Assembly: GCF_027107535.1 (NCBI RefSeq)
Contig: NZ_CP114283.1
Coordinates: forward strand, 2,852,001 to 2,916,000
Direction of reading: 5' to 3'
Origin: Streptomyces aurantiacus
Lineage (GTDB): Bacteria > Actinomycetota > Actinomycetes > Streptomycetales > Streptomycetaceae
DNA: 64,000 nt
Made by a program: the position numbers and the translations under genes. Positions 8,232 through 17,590 of the stretch are shown one piece after another (positions within the stretch are counted from its first letter, which is position 1; each line of letters starts with the position of its first letter). The notes below the pieces were generated by a model. That model did no database searches. It saw only the letters and a list, made by a program, of their open reading frames with translations, and was not told where the DNA came from.

Positions 8232-9155
8232 GTGTCCAGCACCCTCTCCCACCCCGCCCAGCCCACCGACACCCCGGCCACCGGCACCGCGCGCGTGAAG
8301 CGCGGCATGGCCGAGCAGCTCAAGGGCGGCGTGATCATGGACGTCGTCACGCCGGATCAGGCGAAGATCGCCGAGGACGCGGGCGCCGTGGCCGTGATGG
8401 CCCTGGAGCGGGTCCCGGCCGACATCCGCAAGGACGGCGGCGTGGCGCGCATGTCCGACCCGGACATGATCGAGGGCATCATCGAGGCCGTCTCCATCCC
8501 GGTGATGGCCAAGTCGCGCATCGGTCACTTCGTGGAGGCCCAGGTCCTGCAGTCCCTCGGCGTCGACTACATCGACGAGTCCGAGGTGCTGACGCCCGCC
8601 GACGAGGTCAACCACTCGGACAAGTTCGCCTTCACGACCCCCTTCGTCTGTGGCGCCACCAACCTGGGCGAGGCCCTGCGCCGCATCGCGGAGGGCGCGG
8701 CCATGATCCGCTCCAAGGGCGAGGCCGGCACCGGCAACGTCGTCGAGGCCGTCCGCCACCTGCGCCAGATCAAGAACGAGATCGCCCGGCTGCGCGGCTA
8801 CGACAACAACGAGCTGTACGCCGCCGCCAAGGAGCTGCGCGCCCCCTACGAGCTGGTCAAGGAGGTCTCCGAGCTGGGCAAACTCCCGGTGGTCCTCTTC
8901 TCCGCCGGTGGTGTCGCCACCCCCGCCGACGCCGCCCTGATGCGTCAGCTCGGCGCCGAGGGCGTCTTCGTCGGCTCCGGCATCTTCAAGTCCGGTGACC
9001 CCGCCAAGCGCGCCGCCGCCATCGTGAAGGCCACCACCTTCTACGACGACCCGAAGATCATCGCGGACGCCTCCCGGAACCTGGGCGAGGCCATGGTCGG
9101 CATCAACTGCGACACCCTCCCCGAGGCGGAGCGCTACGCGAACCGCGGCTGGTAG
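8232..9155 (+). CDS. pdxS: Pyridoxal 5'-phosphate synthase lyase subunit
   Basis: PdxS (Pdx1), 307 residues, makes PLP from ribose 5-phosphate, glyceraldehyde 3-phosphate and ammonia. The (beta/alpha)8 barrel begins after a short variable N-terminus at [17 protein letters not shown]. Diagnostic segments include [20 protein letters not shown] and [11 protein letters not shown]. The GTG at 8232 is chosen because an AGG lies seven bases upstream and the N-terminus fits the family; a longer frame opens at 8160. It forms a pair with pdxT 45 bases downstream, whose product supplies the ammonia. No PdxR-type regulator gene is adjacent. The 165-base upstream gap shows no promoter I would assign. Confidence 0.95.
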   Translation: MSSTLSHPAQPTDTPATGTARVKRGMAEQLKGGVIMDVVTPDQAKIAEDAGAVAVMALERVPADIRKDGGVARMSDPDMIEGIIEAVSIPVMAKSRIGHFVEAQVLQSLGVDYIDESEVLTPADEVNHSDKFAFTTPFVCGATNLGEALRRIAEGAAMIRSKGEAGTGNVVEAVRHLRQIKNEIARLRGYDNNELYAAAKELRAPYELVKEVSELGKLPVVLFSAGGVATPADAALMRQLGAEGVFVGSGIFKSGDPAKRAAAIVKATTFYDDPKIIADASRNLGEAMVGINCDTLPEAERYANRGW

Positions 9156-9200
9156 GCACCCTCTTCAGGGCATCACGTACACGAGGCAGGCACAACGCAG

Positions 9201-9809
9201 ATGAGCAACACCCCCGTCATAGGCGTCCTGGCCCTCCAGGGGGACGTACGGGAGCACCTCATCGCCCTGGCCGCGGCGGACGCCGTGGCCAGGCCGGTGC
9301 GGCGCCCCGAGGAACTCGCCGAGGTGGACGGACTGGTCGTCCCCGGCGGCGAGTCCACCACCATCTCCAAACTGGCCGTCCTCTTCGGCCTGATGGAGCC
9401 CCTTCGCGCGCGCGTGCGCGACGGCATGCCCGTCTACGGCAGCTGTGCGGGCATGATCATGCTCGCCGACAAGATCCTCGACCCGCGCTCGGGGCAGGAG
9501 ACCATCGGCGGCATCGACATGATCGTGCGCCGCAACGCCTTCGGACGGCAGAACGAATCCTTCGAAGCGGCGGTCGACGTGAAGGGCGTCGCGGGCGATG
9601 CTGTGGAGGGCCTCTTCATCAGGGCCCCCTGGGTCGAGTCGGTGGGCGCCGGGGCCGAGGTACTGGCGGAGCACGGCGGCCACATCGTCGCCGTCCGCCA
9701 GGGCAACGCGCTCGCCACGTCGTTCCACCCGGAGCTGACCGGCGACCACCGCGTGCACTCCCTGTTCGTCGACATGGTGCGCGCGAACCGGGCGGCGGAG
9801 TCCTTGTAG
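9201..9809 (+). CDS. pdxT: Pyridoxal 5'-phosphate synthase glutaminase subunit
   Basis: A 202-residue class I-type glutamine amidotransferase that releases ammonia from glutamine and channels it to PdxS. The signature PGGEST, the nucleophile Cys in YGSCAGMI, and the His-Glu pair in FHPELTGD are all present. It directly follows pdxS in the same orientation. The ATG at 9201 is the first start compatible with the family's usual [14 protein letters not shown]-terminus. Confidence 0.95.
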   Translation: MSNTPVIGVLALQGDVREHLIALAAADAVARPVRRPEELAEVDGLVVPGGESTTISKLAVLFGLMEPLRARVRDGMPVYGSCAGMIMLADKILDPRSGQETIGGIDMIVRRNAFGRQNESFEAAVDVKGVAGDAVEGLFIRAPWVESVGAGAEVLAEHGGHIVAVRQGNALATSFHPELTGDHRVHSLFVDMVRANRAAESL

Positions 9810-9857
9810 GATCTCTGGCGTTCGTATCTGGATGGGTTACGCGAAGGAGACAGGCAG

Positions 9858-10610
9858 ATGTCCGGCCACTCTAAATGGGCTACGACGAAGCACAAGAAGG
9901 CCGTGATCGATGCCAAGCGCGGCAAGCTCTTCGCGAAGATGATCAAGAACATCGAGGTCGCGGCCCGCACGGGCGGCGCCGACGTGTCCGGCAACCCGAC
10001 GCTGTTCGACGCCATCCAGAAGGCCAAGAAGAGCTCGGTCCCGAACAAGAACATCGACTCCGCGGTCAAGCGCGGCGCCGGCCTCGAAGCCGGTGGCGCC
10101 GACTACGAGACGATCATGTATGAGGGCTACGGCCCGAACGGTGTCGCGGTGCTCATCGAGTGCCTGACGGACAACCGCAACCGTGCCGCCTCCGACGTCC
10201 GCGTCGCGATGACCCGCAACGGCGGCTCGATGGCCGACCCGGGTTCCGTCTCGTACCTGTTCCACCGCAAGGGCGTCGTCATCGTCCCCAAGGGCGAGCT
10301 GTCCGAGGACGACGTGCTGGGCGCCGTGCTCGACGCGGGCGCCGAGGAGGTCAACGATCTCGGTGAGTCCTTCGAGGTCATCTCCGAGGCCACCGATCTG
10401 GTCGCGGTGCGCACCGCGCTCCAGGACGCCGGGATCGACTACGACTCGGCCGACGCCAACTTCGTCCCGACCATGCAGGTCGAACTGGACGAGGAGGGCG
10501 CCAGGAAGATCTTCAAGCTCATCGACGCCCTCGAGGACAGCGACGACGTGCAGAACGTCTTCGCCAACTTCGACGTGAGCGACGAGGTCATGGAGAAGGT
10601 CGACGCGTAA
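9858..10610 (+). CDS. YebC/TACO1-family protein
   Basis: A 250-residue YebC/PmpR-type protein. It starts [23 protein letters not shown], the invariant family N-terminus, and continues with the three-domain layout of the family. Members were first described as DNA-binding regulators, and some act in translation of proline-rich stretches; the role here is not set by sequence. The ATG at 9858 has GAAGGAG upstream with good spacing. It is cotranscribed downstream of pdxT (48-base gap) and upstream of ruvCAB, the arrangement seen in many bacteria, and is followed by a strong terminator. Confidence 0.92.
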   Translation: MSGHSKWATTKHKKAVIDAKRGKLFAKMIKNIEVAARTGGADVSGNPTLFDAIQKAKKSSVPNKNIDSAVKRGAGLEAGGADYETIMYEGYGPNGVAVLIECLTDNRNRAASDVRVAMTRNGGSMADPGSVSYLFHRKGVVIVPKGELSEDDVLGAVLDAGAEEVNDLGESFEVISEATDLVAVRTALQDAGIDYDSADANFVPTMQVELDEEGARKIFKLIDALEDSDDVQNVFANFDVSDEVMEKVDA

Positions 10611-10649
10611 CGCCATCGCGAGCGCCACGGCATCGGCGCCACGGGCTCA

Positions 10650-10681
10650 ACGGGCCGACGGGACACACTCCGTCGGCCCGT
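10650..10681 (+). terminator. Intrinsic terminator between yebC and ruvC
   Basis: ACGGGCCGACGG (10650-10661) and CCGTCGGCCCGT (10670-10681) form a perfect 12-bp stem with an 8-base loop, 40 bases after the yebC stop. It implies that ruvCAB has its own promoter in the 115 bases that follow. Confidence 0.65.
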
Positions 10682-10796
10682 CGCTCTGCCGGCCGGGGCG
10701 TCGGCGACGGGGTTGTCGGTGCCACCCGATAGCCTGCTCGAGCTGGGGGCATCTCCCGGCGGCCGGGAAACGAAGGACGTCGAAGGAGGGGGCCGC

Positions 10797-11342
10797 ATGC
10801 GGGTACTGGGCGTCGACCCCGGGTTGACCCGGTGCGGAGTCGGAGTCGTCGAGGGCGTGGCGGGCCGGCCGCTCACCATGCTCGGCGTCGGCGTCGTACG
10901 CACGCCCGCGGACGCGGAGTTGGGACAGCGGCTCGTCGCCATCGAGCAGGGCATCGAGCGGTGGCTGGACGAGCACCAGCCCGAATTCGTCGCCGTGGAG
11001 CGCGTGTTCAGCCAGCACAACGTCCGTACGGTGATGGGCACGGCCCAGGCCAGCGCGGTCGCGATGCTCTGCGCCGCCCGGCGCGGCCTCCCCGTCGCCC
11101 TGCACACCCCCAGCGAGGTCAAGGCCGCCGTCACCGGCAGCGGTCGCGCCGACAAGGCACAGGTCGGCGCCATGGTCACCCGGCTGCTCCGGCTCGACGC
11201 GCCCCCCAAGCCCGCCGACGCGGCCGACGCCCTCGCTCTCGCCATCTGCCACATCTGGCGCGCCCCGGCCGTGAACCGCCTCCAGCAGGCACAGGCCGCC
11301 CACCGCCAGGCCCAGGTCTCCAGCCGGAAGGTCACCCGATGA
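10797..11342 (+). CDS. ruvC: Crossover junction endodeoxyribonuclease RuvC
   Basis: A 181-residue Holliday-junction resolvase that cuts the junction moved by RuvAB. The acidic active site is visible: Asp in LGVDPG near the start, Glu in AVERVF, and the pair of Asp in the C-terminal helix [14 protein letters not shown]. The ATG at 10797 is preceded by GAAGGAGGGGG and opens exactly at the conserved MRVLGVDPG. The longer frame from 10713 adds an unrelated extension. It overlaps ruvA by ATGA. Confidence 0.95.
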   Translation: MRVLGVDPGLTRCGVGVVEGVAGRPLTMLGVGVVRTPADAELGQRLVAIEQGIERWLDEHQPEFVAVERVFSQHNVRTVMGTAQASAVAMLCAARRGLPVALHTPSEVKAAVTGSGRADKAQVGAMVTRLLRLDAPPKPADAADALALAICHIWRAPAVNRLQQAQAAHRQAQVSSRKVTR

Positions 11343-11947
11343 TCGCCTTCGTCAGCGGCCCGGTCGCCGCCCTCGCCCCCGACTCGGCGGTGGTCGAGGT
11401 GGGCGGCATCGGCATCGCCGTCCAGTGCACGCCCACCACGCTCTCCGGGCTGCGCATGGGCAAGGAGGCCAGGCTCGCCACCTCCCTGGTCGTCCGTGAG
11501 GACTCGCTGACCCTGTACGGCTTCGCGGACGACGACGAGCGCCAGACCTTCGAGCTGCTGCAGACGGCGACCGGCGTGGGCCCGCGCCTGGCCCAGGCCA
11601 TGCTCGCCGTGCACAGCCCCGACGCCCTGCGCCGCGCGGTGTCCACGGGGGACGAGAAGGCTCTCACCGCCGTCCCCGGCATCGGCAAGAAGGGCGCCCA
11701 GAAGCTCCTCCTGGAGTTCAAGGACCGCCTCGGCGAGCCCCTCGGCACCGGCGGCCCGGCCCTCGGCAGGCCCGTCGCCACCGGCTGGCGCGAGCAGTTG
11801 CACGCCGCGCTGATCGGGCTGGGGTATGCGACGAGGGAGGCCGACGAGGCGGTCTCCGCGGTGGCGCCGCAGGCGGAGGCCACCGAGGCCCCGCAGGTCG
11901 GTCAGTTGTTGAAGGCCGCGCTGCAGAGTCTCAACCGGGCGCGCTGA
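11339..11947 (+). CDS. ruvA: Holliday junction branch migration complex subunit RuvA
   Basis: A 202-residue DNA-binding subunit that holds the four-way junction and loads RuvB. The N-terminal OB fold ([21 protein letters not shown]) is followed by two helix-hairpin-helix motifs ([13 protein letters not shown] and [13 protein letters not shown]), then a flexible linker and the C-terminal RuvB-contact domain. It overlaps ruvC by ATGA, so the two are coupled. Confidence 0.95.
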   Translation: MIAFVSGPVAALAPDSAVVEVGGIGIAVQCTPTTLSGLRMGKEARLATSLVVREDSLTLYGFADDDERQTFELLQTATGVGPRLAQAMLAVHSPDALRRAVSTGDEKALTAVPGIGKKGAQKLLLEFKDRLGEPLGTGGPALGRPVATGWREQLHAALIGLGYATREADEAVSAVAPQAEATEAPQVGQLLKAALQSLNRAR

Positions 11948-11963
11948 ACCCCGCTGGAGACTG

Positions 11964-12020
11964 CCGTGCAGCTGCGGGTCCGTCGTGGCTGGTCGCGCCG
12001 TTCCCCGCGCCCCTACGGGG
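11964..12020. repeat. Dispersed Streptomyces intergenic repeat, copy 2 (reverse orientation)
   Basis: Between ruvA and ruvB the plus strand carries CGCGCCGTTCCCCGCGCCCC (11994-12013), the reverse complement of the core found at 7357-7376 and 41971-41991. It is extended by GCTGCGGGTCCGTCGTGGCT at 11971-11990. It sits inside an otherwise compact operon. Confidence 0.55.
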
Positions 12021-12075
12021 CACGCCCCGCCCACGCTCGTACGACCCGGACCCACTACACCGCGAGGCACACCGA

Positions 12076-13146
12076 ATGAACTGGGACGACACGACCGACG
12101 ACGCCACCGCCGAGCGGCTCGTCGGCGCGTCCGCCGACCATGAGGAGCAGGCCGTCGAGGCCGCCCTGCGCCCCAAGGACCTCGACGAGTTCATCGGCCA
12201 GGAAAAGGTCAGGGAACAGCTCGACCTCGTCCTGCGTGCCGCACGAGCGCGTGGCGCCACCGCCGACCACGTGCTGCTCTCCGGAGCCCCCGGCCTGGGC
12301 AAGACCACCCTCTCGATGATCATCGCCGCCGAGATGGAGGCCCCGATCCGCATCACCAGCGGCCCCGCCATCCAGCACGCGGGCGACCTCGCGGCGATCC
12401 TCTCCTCCCTCCAGGAGGGCGAGGTCCTCTTCCTCGACGAGATCCACCGCATGTCGAGGCCCGCCGAGGAGATGCTGTACATGGCGATGGAGGACTTCCG
12501 CGTCGACGTCATCGTCGGCAAGGGGCCCGGCGCCACCGCCATCCCGCTCGAGCTGCCGCCCTTCACGCTCGTCGGCGCCACCACGCGCGCGGGCCTGCTG
12601 CCGCCACCGCTGCGCGACCGCTTCGGCTTCACCGCCCACATGGAGTTCTACGAGCCGGCCGAGCTGGAGCGCGTCATCCACCGCTCCGCGCACCTGCTCG
12701 ACGTGGAGATCGGCACGGAGGGCGCCGCCGAGATCGCCGGCCGCTCCCGGGGCACGCCCCGTATCGCCAACCGCCTGCTGCGCCGGGTCCGCGACTACGC
12801 CCAGGTGAAGGCCGACGGCGTCATCACCCGGGACATCGCCGAGGCCGCCCTCGCCGTGTACGAGGTGGACAGCCGCGGCCTCGACCGCCTCGACCGAGGC
12901 GTCCTCGAAGCCCTTCTGAAGCTCTTCGGCGGCGGCCCCGTCGGTCTCTCCACGCTCGCCGTGGCCGTCGGGGAGGAGCGGGAGACCGTCGAGGAGGTCG
13001 CCGAGCCCTTCCTCGTCCGCGAGGGACTGCTGGCCCGTACGCCCCGCGGACGCGTGGCGACACCGGCGGCATGGGCGCATCTCGGCCTCACGCCACCCCG
13101 GTCGTCAACCGGTGGAATCGGACAAGGGGACCTGTTCGGGGCGTGA
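12076..13146 (+). CDS. ruvB: Holliday junction branch migration helicase RuvB
   Basis: A 356-residue AAA+ motor that drives branch migration. It shows Walker [10 protein letters not shown], Walker [10 protein letters not shown], the sensor region [17 protein letters not shown], and a C-terminal winged helix ending in a [14 protein letters not shown] segment. The ATG at 12076 gives the family's usual length. It is separated from ruvA by 128 bases that hold a dispersed repeat. Confidence 0.96.
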   Translation: MNWDDTTDDATAERLVGASADHEEQAVEAALRPKDLDEFIGQEKVREQLDLVLRAARARGATADHVLLSGAPGLGKTTLSMIIAAEMEAPIRITSGPAIQHAGDLAAILSSLQEGEVLFLDEIHRMSRPAEEMLYMAMEDFRVDVIVGKGPGATAIPLELPPFTLVGATTRAGLLPPPLRDRFGFTAHMEFYEPAELERVIHRSAHLLDVEIGTEGAAEIAGRSRGTPRIANRLLRRVRDYAQVKADGVITRDIAEAALAVYEVDSRGLDRLDRGVLEALLKLFGGGPVGLSTLAVAVGEERETVEEVAEPFLVREGLLARTPRGRVATPAAWAHLGLTPPRSSTGGIGQGDLFGA

Positions 13147-13193
13147 CGGCGAGGGGGCTCGCGAGGTCAGGAACCACGGTGCGATGCTGAGCG

Positions 13194-13223
13194 TTGTTCC
13201 TTGACGGCGGACTCGCTTAGACT
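13194..13223 (+). promoter_or_regulatory. Candidate promoter for yajC-secDF
   Basis: TTGTTC (13194-13199), an 18-base spacer and TAGACT (13218-13223) resemble a housekeeping sigma promoter. It lies 88 bases upstream of the yajC start, in the 164-base gap after ruvB. Confidence 0.35.
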
Positions 13224-13310
13224 CCGCCGATGCCGCCCTTGTCGACGGCGCACATACCCCCATCCATCAGGCCGCTCACCATCGCGGTCGAATGAAGGAA
13301 GTTCCGTCCC

Positions 13311-13796
13311 GTGAGTCTCGTGACCCTCCTCCCGTTCATCGTGCTCATCGGGGCCATGTTCCTGATGACCCGGTCGGCCAAGAAGAAGCAGAATGCGGCT
13401 GCGCAGATGCGCAACGACATGCAGCCCGGCTCCGGAGTCCGCACGATCGGTGGCATGTACGCAACGGTGAAGGAGGTCAACGAGGACACGGTCCTCCTTG
13501 ACGCAGGCCCGGGCGTCGACCTGCTCTTCGCGAAGAACGCGATCGGCGCGGTCCTGAGCGACGACGAGTACAACCGTCTCGTTCACGGCATCGAGCACGA
13601 CCTGAAGGACGACGAGTCGGTCGTTCCGGACGACGCCTCCTCCCTCACCGAGACCGACGAGCCCGCCGACGCTTCCGACGACAAGCCCATCGACCTCGGC
13701 AAGAAGGACACGGACGACGAGTCCGACGTCGCGGAGCCGAAGAAGGCCGACGGCGCAGACCTGAAGAAGTCCGACGGCGAGTCCGACGCGAAGTAG
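13311..13796 (+). CDS. yajC: Preprotein translocase accessory subunit YajC
   Basis: A 161-residue YajC protein, part of the SecDF-YajC complex at the membrane. One transmembrane helix (about 2-20) is followed by the conserved MQPGSGVRTIGGMYATVKEV segment. The C-terminal 60 residues form a highly acidic tail rich in Asp, Lys and Ser, longer than the compact E. coli form but usual in actinobacteria. The GTG at 13311 has AAGGAAG upstream. It is followed by secD after 140 bases holding an imperfect hairpin. Confidence 0.92.
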   Translation: MSLVTLLPFIVLIGAMFLMTRSAKKKQNAAAQMRNDMQPGSGVRTIGGMYATVKEVNEDTVLLDAGPGVDLLFAKNAIGAVLSDDEYNRLVHGIEHDLKDDESVVPDDASSLTETDEPADASDDKPIDLGKKDTDDESDVAEPKKADGADLKKSDGESDAK

Positions 13797-13801
13797 TCAT
13801 G

Positions 13802-13846
13802 ACCGGGGACCGCGGAGTGCGCCGCTCGCGCGCCGTGGTCCCGGGT
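13802..13846 (+). terminator. Imperfect hairpin between yajC and secD
   Basis: Bases 13802-13815 pair with 13833-13846 over 14 positions, with one mismatch and one G-U. There is no T-tract. It may reduce read-through from yajC into secDF rather than end it. Confidence 0.4.
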
Positions 13847-13936
13847 CGTAGGGCTTCGCGCGGATCCTCGACACCATTTCATGCCCGTCCGCGAAGGTAC
13901 TGAGAGACCGGGCGGACGAAGAGGGAGAACGAGAAG

Positions 13937-15712
13937 GTGGCAGCACCTAAGAAGGGCCGAAAGCAGGGCGCCCAGGGCAGGCCGGGGCGCACCTTGGTCC
14001 TGATCCTGATCGCCATCGTGGCGCTCACCGGTGGAATGTTCGCCTCCGGGCACACGAAGCCGCGCCTCGGCATCGACCTCGCCGGGGGTACGAGCATCAC
14101 GCTCGAGGCGAAGGAAGAGCCCGGTCAGAAGGGCGCGATCAACAAGACCAACATGGACACCGCGGTCGACATCATGAACCGCCGTGTCAACGGTCTGGGT
14201 GTCTCCGAGGCGGAGGTCCAGACCCAGGGCGATCGCAACATCATCGTCAACATTCCCAAGGGCACGAACTCCAAGCAGGCCCGGGAACAGGTCGGCACCA
14301 CCGCCAAGCTCTACTTCCGTCCCGTCCTGACCACCGAGGTCTCCGGCGGGGACCCCGCCGCCAGCCCCTCGCCGAGCGCCTCCGGCAGCCCCTCCGGCAG
14401 CCCTTCCGCGGGCTCGGACAAGGACGGTGACAAGGCGGGCGACAAGGCCACTTCGTCCTCGTCGCCCGCCGCCACCCCCTCGTCCACCTCACAGGGCCGG
14501 GCGGTCACGGACGCGCTGAAGGCCGACCCCACCCCCTCGGGAAGCGGTTCCGCCGCCGCCTCCAGCCCGCCCGCCTCGCCGCCCGCGGAGGCCGACCCGG
14601 CGACCGCCAAGCTCCAGGCGCAGTACACCGCGCTGGACTGCACCAAGAGGACGGTCCGCGCGAAGGCCGGTGACGGCGTCAAGGCCGAGGAACCGACCGT
14701 GGCCTGCGGTCAGAACGCCCAGGGTCAGTGGCAGAAGTACATTCTCGGCCCGGCCGAGGTCGAGGGCACCGACGTCGACAAGGCCGCGGCCCTGTTCGAC
14801 TCGCAGGGCGGCGCGGGCTGGAAGGTCACCATGGACTTCACGTCCAAGGGAGCCGACAAGTTCGCGAGCATCACCGGCAAGCTGGCGAAGAACCAGTCCC
14901 CGCAGAACCAGTTCGCCATCGTCCTCGACGGTGAGGTCGTCTCCGACCCGTACGTCAGCCAGGCGCTGACCGGCGGCAACGCGGAGATCTCCGGCAGCTT
15001 CAACCAGCAGGAGGCCGAGGACCTGGCCAACATGCTGTCGTACGGCGCGCTGCCGCTCACCTTCCAGGAGGCGAGTGTCACCACCGTGGACGCCGCGCTC
15101 GGTGGCGAGCAGCTGGAGGCCGGTCTGATCGCCGGTGCCATCGGTCTGGCCCTGGTCATCATCTACCTGGTGGTCTACTACCGGGGTCTGTCGCTGGTGG
15201 CCATCGCCTCGCTGCTGGTCTCCGCGGCCATGACCTACGTGATCATGTCGCTGCTCGGCCCGACCATCGGCTTCGCGCTGAACCTCCCGGCGGTCTGCGG
15301 CGCCATCGTGGCCATCGGCATCACGGCGGACTCGTTCATCGTGTTCTTCGAACGTATCCGTGACGAGATCCGCGAAGGCCGCTCGCTGCGGCCCGCGGTC
15401 GAGCGGGGCTGGCCGCGCGCCCGGCGCACCATCCTGGTCTCGGACTTCGTGTCGTTCCTCGCCGCCGCGGTGCTCTTCGTCGTCACGGTCGGCAAGGTGC
15501 AGGGCTTCGCCTTCACGCTGGGTCTGACCACCCTGCTTGACGTGGTCGTCGTCTTCTTCTTCACCAAGCCGCTGATGACGATTCTCTCCCGCAAGAAGTT
15601 CTTCGCGGAGGGCCACAGCTGGTCCGGCCTCGACCCGAAGCGACTGGGCGTCCAGCCGCCGCTGCGCCGCACCCGTCGCGTGTCCGCCCCCGTCGACACG
15701 AAGGAGGCGTGA
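13937..15712 (+). CDS. secD: Protein translocase subunit SecD
   Basis: A 591-residue RND-family membrane protein that helps pull preproteins across the membrane using the proton gradient. The first helix (about 18-37) is followed by the SecD signature GIDLAGGTSITLEAK, the large extracytoplasmic P1 region, and five C-terminal helices with NLPAVCGAIVAIGITADSF. A Ser/Pro/Ala/Gly-rich low-complexity insert at about 136-222 interrupts P1. The GTG at 13937 follows an AGGGAG. secF starts one base after its stop. Confidence 0.94.
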   Translation: MAAPKKGRKQGAQGRPGRTLVLILIAIVALTGGMFASGHTKPRLGIDLAGGTSITLEAKEEPGQKGAINKTNMDTAVDIMNRRVNGLGVSEAEVQTQGDRNIIVNIPKGTNSKQAREQVGTTAKLYFRPVLTTEVSGGDPAASPSPSASGSPSGSPSAGSDKDGDKAGDKATSSSSPAATPSSTSQGRAVTDALKADPTPSGSGSAAASSPPASPPAEADPATAKLQAQYTALDCTKRTVRAKAGDGVKAEEPTVACGQNAQGQWQKYILGPAEVEGTDVDKAAALFDSQGGAGWKVTMDFTSKGADKFASITGKLAKNQSPQNQFAIVLDGEVVSDPYVSQALTGGNAEISGSFNQQEAEDLANMLSYGALPLTFQEASVTTVDAALGGEQLEAGLIAGAIGLALVIIYLVVYYRGLSLVAIASLLVSAAMTYVIMSLLGPTIGFALNLPAVCGAIVAIGITADSFIVFFERIRDEIREGRSLRPAVERGWPRARRTILVSDFVSFLAAAVLFVVTVGKVQGFAFTLGLTTLLDVVVVFFFTKPLMTILSRKKFFAEGHSWSGLDPKRLGVQPPLRRTRRVSAPVDTKEA

Positions 15713-15713
15713 G

Positions 15714-16841
15714 ATGTCGAAACTCGGCACCCTCGGCGCCCGGCTCCACCGAGGCGAGATCGGCTACGACTTCGTCGGCAAGCGCATGATCTGGTACGGC
15801 GTCTCGATCCTGATCACCATCACGGCCATCGTCGGTCTGGCGGTGCGCGGCCTGAACATGGGCATCGAGTTCCAGGGTGGAGCCGTCTTCACCACCGAGC
15901 GGATCAGTGTCTCGGCGAGCCAGGCCGAGAAGTACGCGGAAGACGCCGCCGGACACGACGCGATCGTGCAGAAGCTCGGCACGGGCGGTCTGCGCATCCA
16001 GATCGCCAGCATCGACACCGCCAAGTCGGACCAGATCAAGGAAGTACTCGCCAAGGACCTGAACGTCGACGCGGAGAAGATCAGCGCCGACCTGGTCGGC
16101 CCCAGCTGGGGGGACCAGGTCGCCGCGAAGGCCTGGCAGGGCCTGGCGATCTTCATGGTCCTCGTGGTGATCTATCTGGCGATCGCCTTCGAGTGGCGCA
16201 TGGCCGTGGCCGCGCTGGTGGCGCTCATCCACGACATCACCATCACGGTCGGCATCTACGCCCTGGTCGGCTTCGAAGTGACACCGGGCACCGTGATCGG
16301 TCTGCTCACGATCCTCGGTTACTCGCTGTACGACACAGTGGTCGTCTTCGACAGCCTCAAGGAACAGACGAAGGACATCACCAAACAGACCCGCTGGACC
16401 TACAGCGAGATCGCCGACCGCTCGATCAACGGCACCCTGGTGCGGTCGATCAACACCACGGTCGTCGCGCTCCTCCCGGTGGCCGGCCTGCTCTTCATCG
16501 GCGGCGGTGTCCTCGGCGCGGGCATGCTCAACGACATCTCGCTGTCGCTGTTCGTCGGCCTCGCGGCCGGTGCGTACTCCTCGATCTTCATCGCCACGCC
16601 GCTCGTCGCCGACCTCAAGGAGCGCGAGCCGCAGATAAAGGCACTCAGGAAGCGCGTACTGGCCAAGCGGTCCGCCGCCGCGGCGAAGGGCGAGTCCCTG
16701 GAGGCCCCGGTCGCCGCCCAGGTGTACGACGACGAGGAGCCGGAGGACGCGACCCCCGCCGTCGTCGGACCCCGCGGGCAGCGCGCTCAGCCGTCGGCCC
16801 GGGGCAGGGGCCGTGGCCGCCCCTCGGGGAAGCGCCGATGA
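15714..16841 (+). CDS. secF: Protein translocase subunit SecF
   Basis: A 375-residue partner of SecD. It has the SecF layout: a short N-terminus, helix 1, the conserved NMGIEFQGGAVF, an extracytoplasmic P4 domain, and five helices with YSLYDTVVVFDSLKE and RSINTTVVALLPV. The C-terminal tail is long, basic and Arg/Gly-rich. It starts one base after secD and overlaps apt by ATGA, so translation of the three is coupled. Confidence 0.94.
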   Translation: MSKLGTLGARLHRGEIGYDFVGKRMIWYGVSILITITAIVGLAVRGLNMGIEFQGGAVFTTERISVSASQAEKYAEDAAGHDAIVQKLGTGGLRIQIASIDTAKSDQIKEVLAKDLNVDAEKISADLVGPSWGDQVAAKAWQGLAIFMVLVVIYLAIAFEWRMAVAALVALIHDITITVGIYALVGFEVTPGTVIGLLTILGYSLYDTVVVFDSLKEQTKDITKQTRWTYSEIADRSINGTLVRSINTTVVALLPVAGLLFIGGGVLGAGMLNDISLSLFVGLAAGAYSSIFIATPLVADLKEREPQIKALRKRVLAKRSAAAAKGESLEAPVAAQVYDDEEPEDATPAVVGPRGQRAQPSARGRGRGRPSGKRR

Positions 16842-17377
16842 CCGGCATCCAGGAGCTGCTGCTCAGCCGCATCCGTGACGTACCCGATTACCCGGAGCCG
16901 GGCGTGATGTTCAAGGACATCACGCCGCTCCTGGCGGACCCGGCGGCGTTCACGGCGCTCACCGACGCGCTGGCCGAGCTCAGTGTCCGCAGCGGCGCCA
17001 CGAAGATCGTCGGCCTGGAGGCCCGCGGCTTCATCCTGGGCGCGCCCGTCGCGGTCCGCGCGGGCCTCGGCTTCATCCCCGTACGCAAGGCGGGCAAGCT
17101 CCCCGGAGCGACCCTCGGCCAGGCGTACGACCTGGAGTACGGCTCCGCCGAGATCGAGGTGCACGCCGAGGACCTGAGCGCGAGCGATCGTGTCATGGTC
17201 ATCGACGACGTCCTCGCCACCGGTGGCACCGCGGAGGCGTCGCTCCGGCTGATCCGCCGGGCGGGCGCCGAGGTCGCGGGTGTCGCCGTGCTCATGGAGC
17301 TCGGGTTCCTGGGCGGCCGTGCCCGTCTGGAGACGGCCCTGGACGGCGCTCCCCTGGAGGCGCTGCTCACGATCTGA
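16838..17377 (+). CDS. apt: Adenine phosphoribosyltransferase
   Basis: A 179-residue type I phosphoribosyltransferase that salvages adenine to AMP. The PRPP-binding loop VMVIDDVLATGGTA is complete, and the N-terminal DYPEPGVMFKDITPLL and GLEARGFILGAP segments are diagnostic. Its start overlaps secF by ATGA. The secDF-apt-relA order links purine salvage and (p)ppGpp metabolism and is conserved in Streptomyces. Confidence 0.95.
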   Translation: MTGIQELLLSRIRDVPDYPEPGVMFKDITPLLADPAAFTALTDALAELSVRSGATKIVGLEARGFILGAPVAVRAGLGFIPVRKAGKLPGATLGQAYDLEYGSAEIEVHAEDLSASDRVMVIDDVLATGGTAEASLRLIRRAGAEVAGVAVLMELGFLGGRARLETALDGAPLEALLTI

Positions 17378-17440
17378 GCGACCCGCGGACCCGGACGGCA
17401 CCTGGTCCGGCACCGCTCAGAACCCGTACGACACCGCGCA

Positions 17441-17470
17441 GGCGGGCTCCGGAGGAATCCGGGGCCCGCC
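17441..17470 (+). terminator. Intrinsic terminator after apt
   Basis: GGCGGGCTCCGGA (17441-17453) and TCCGGGGCCCGCC (17458-17470) form a 13-bp stem with one G-U and loop ggaa, followed by a short T-rich tail. It separates apt from relA, so relA needs its own promoter. A TACCAT at 17535-17540 could be its -10, without a convincing -35. Confidence 0.6.
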
Positions 17471-17590
17471 TCTCGCGTTTCTCCCATGGAAGGCCGTCCC
17501 ACCGGCCGAAGGCGAGTCCGGAGCCCAGGATCGCTACCATGGGGTTTCCGGAGCCTGACCGGGGACCCGGATCGCGCACGAGGAGCCCTC

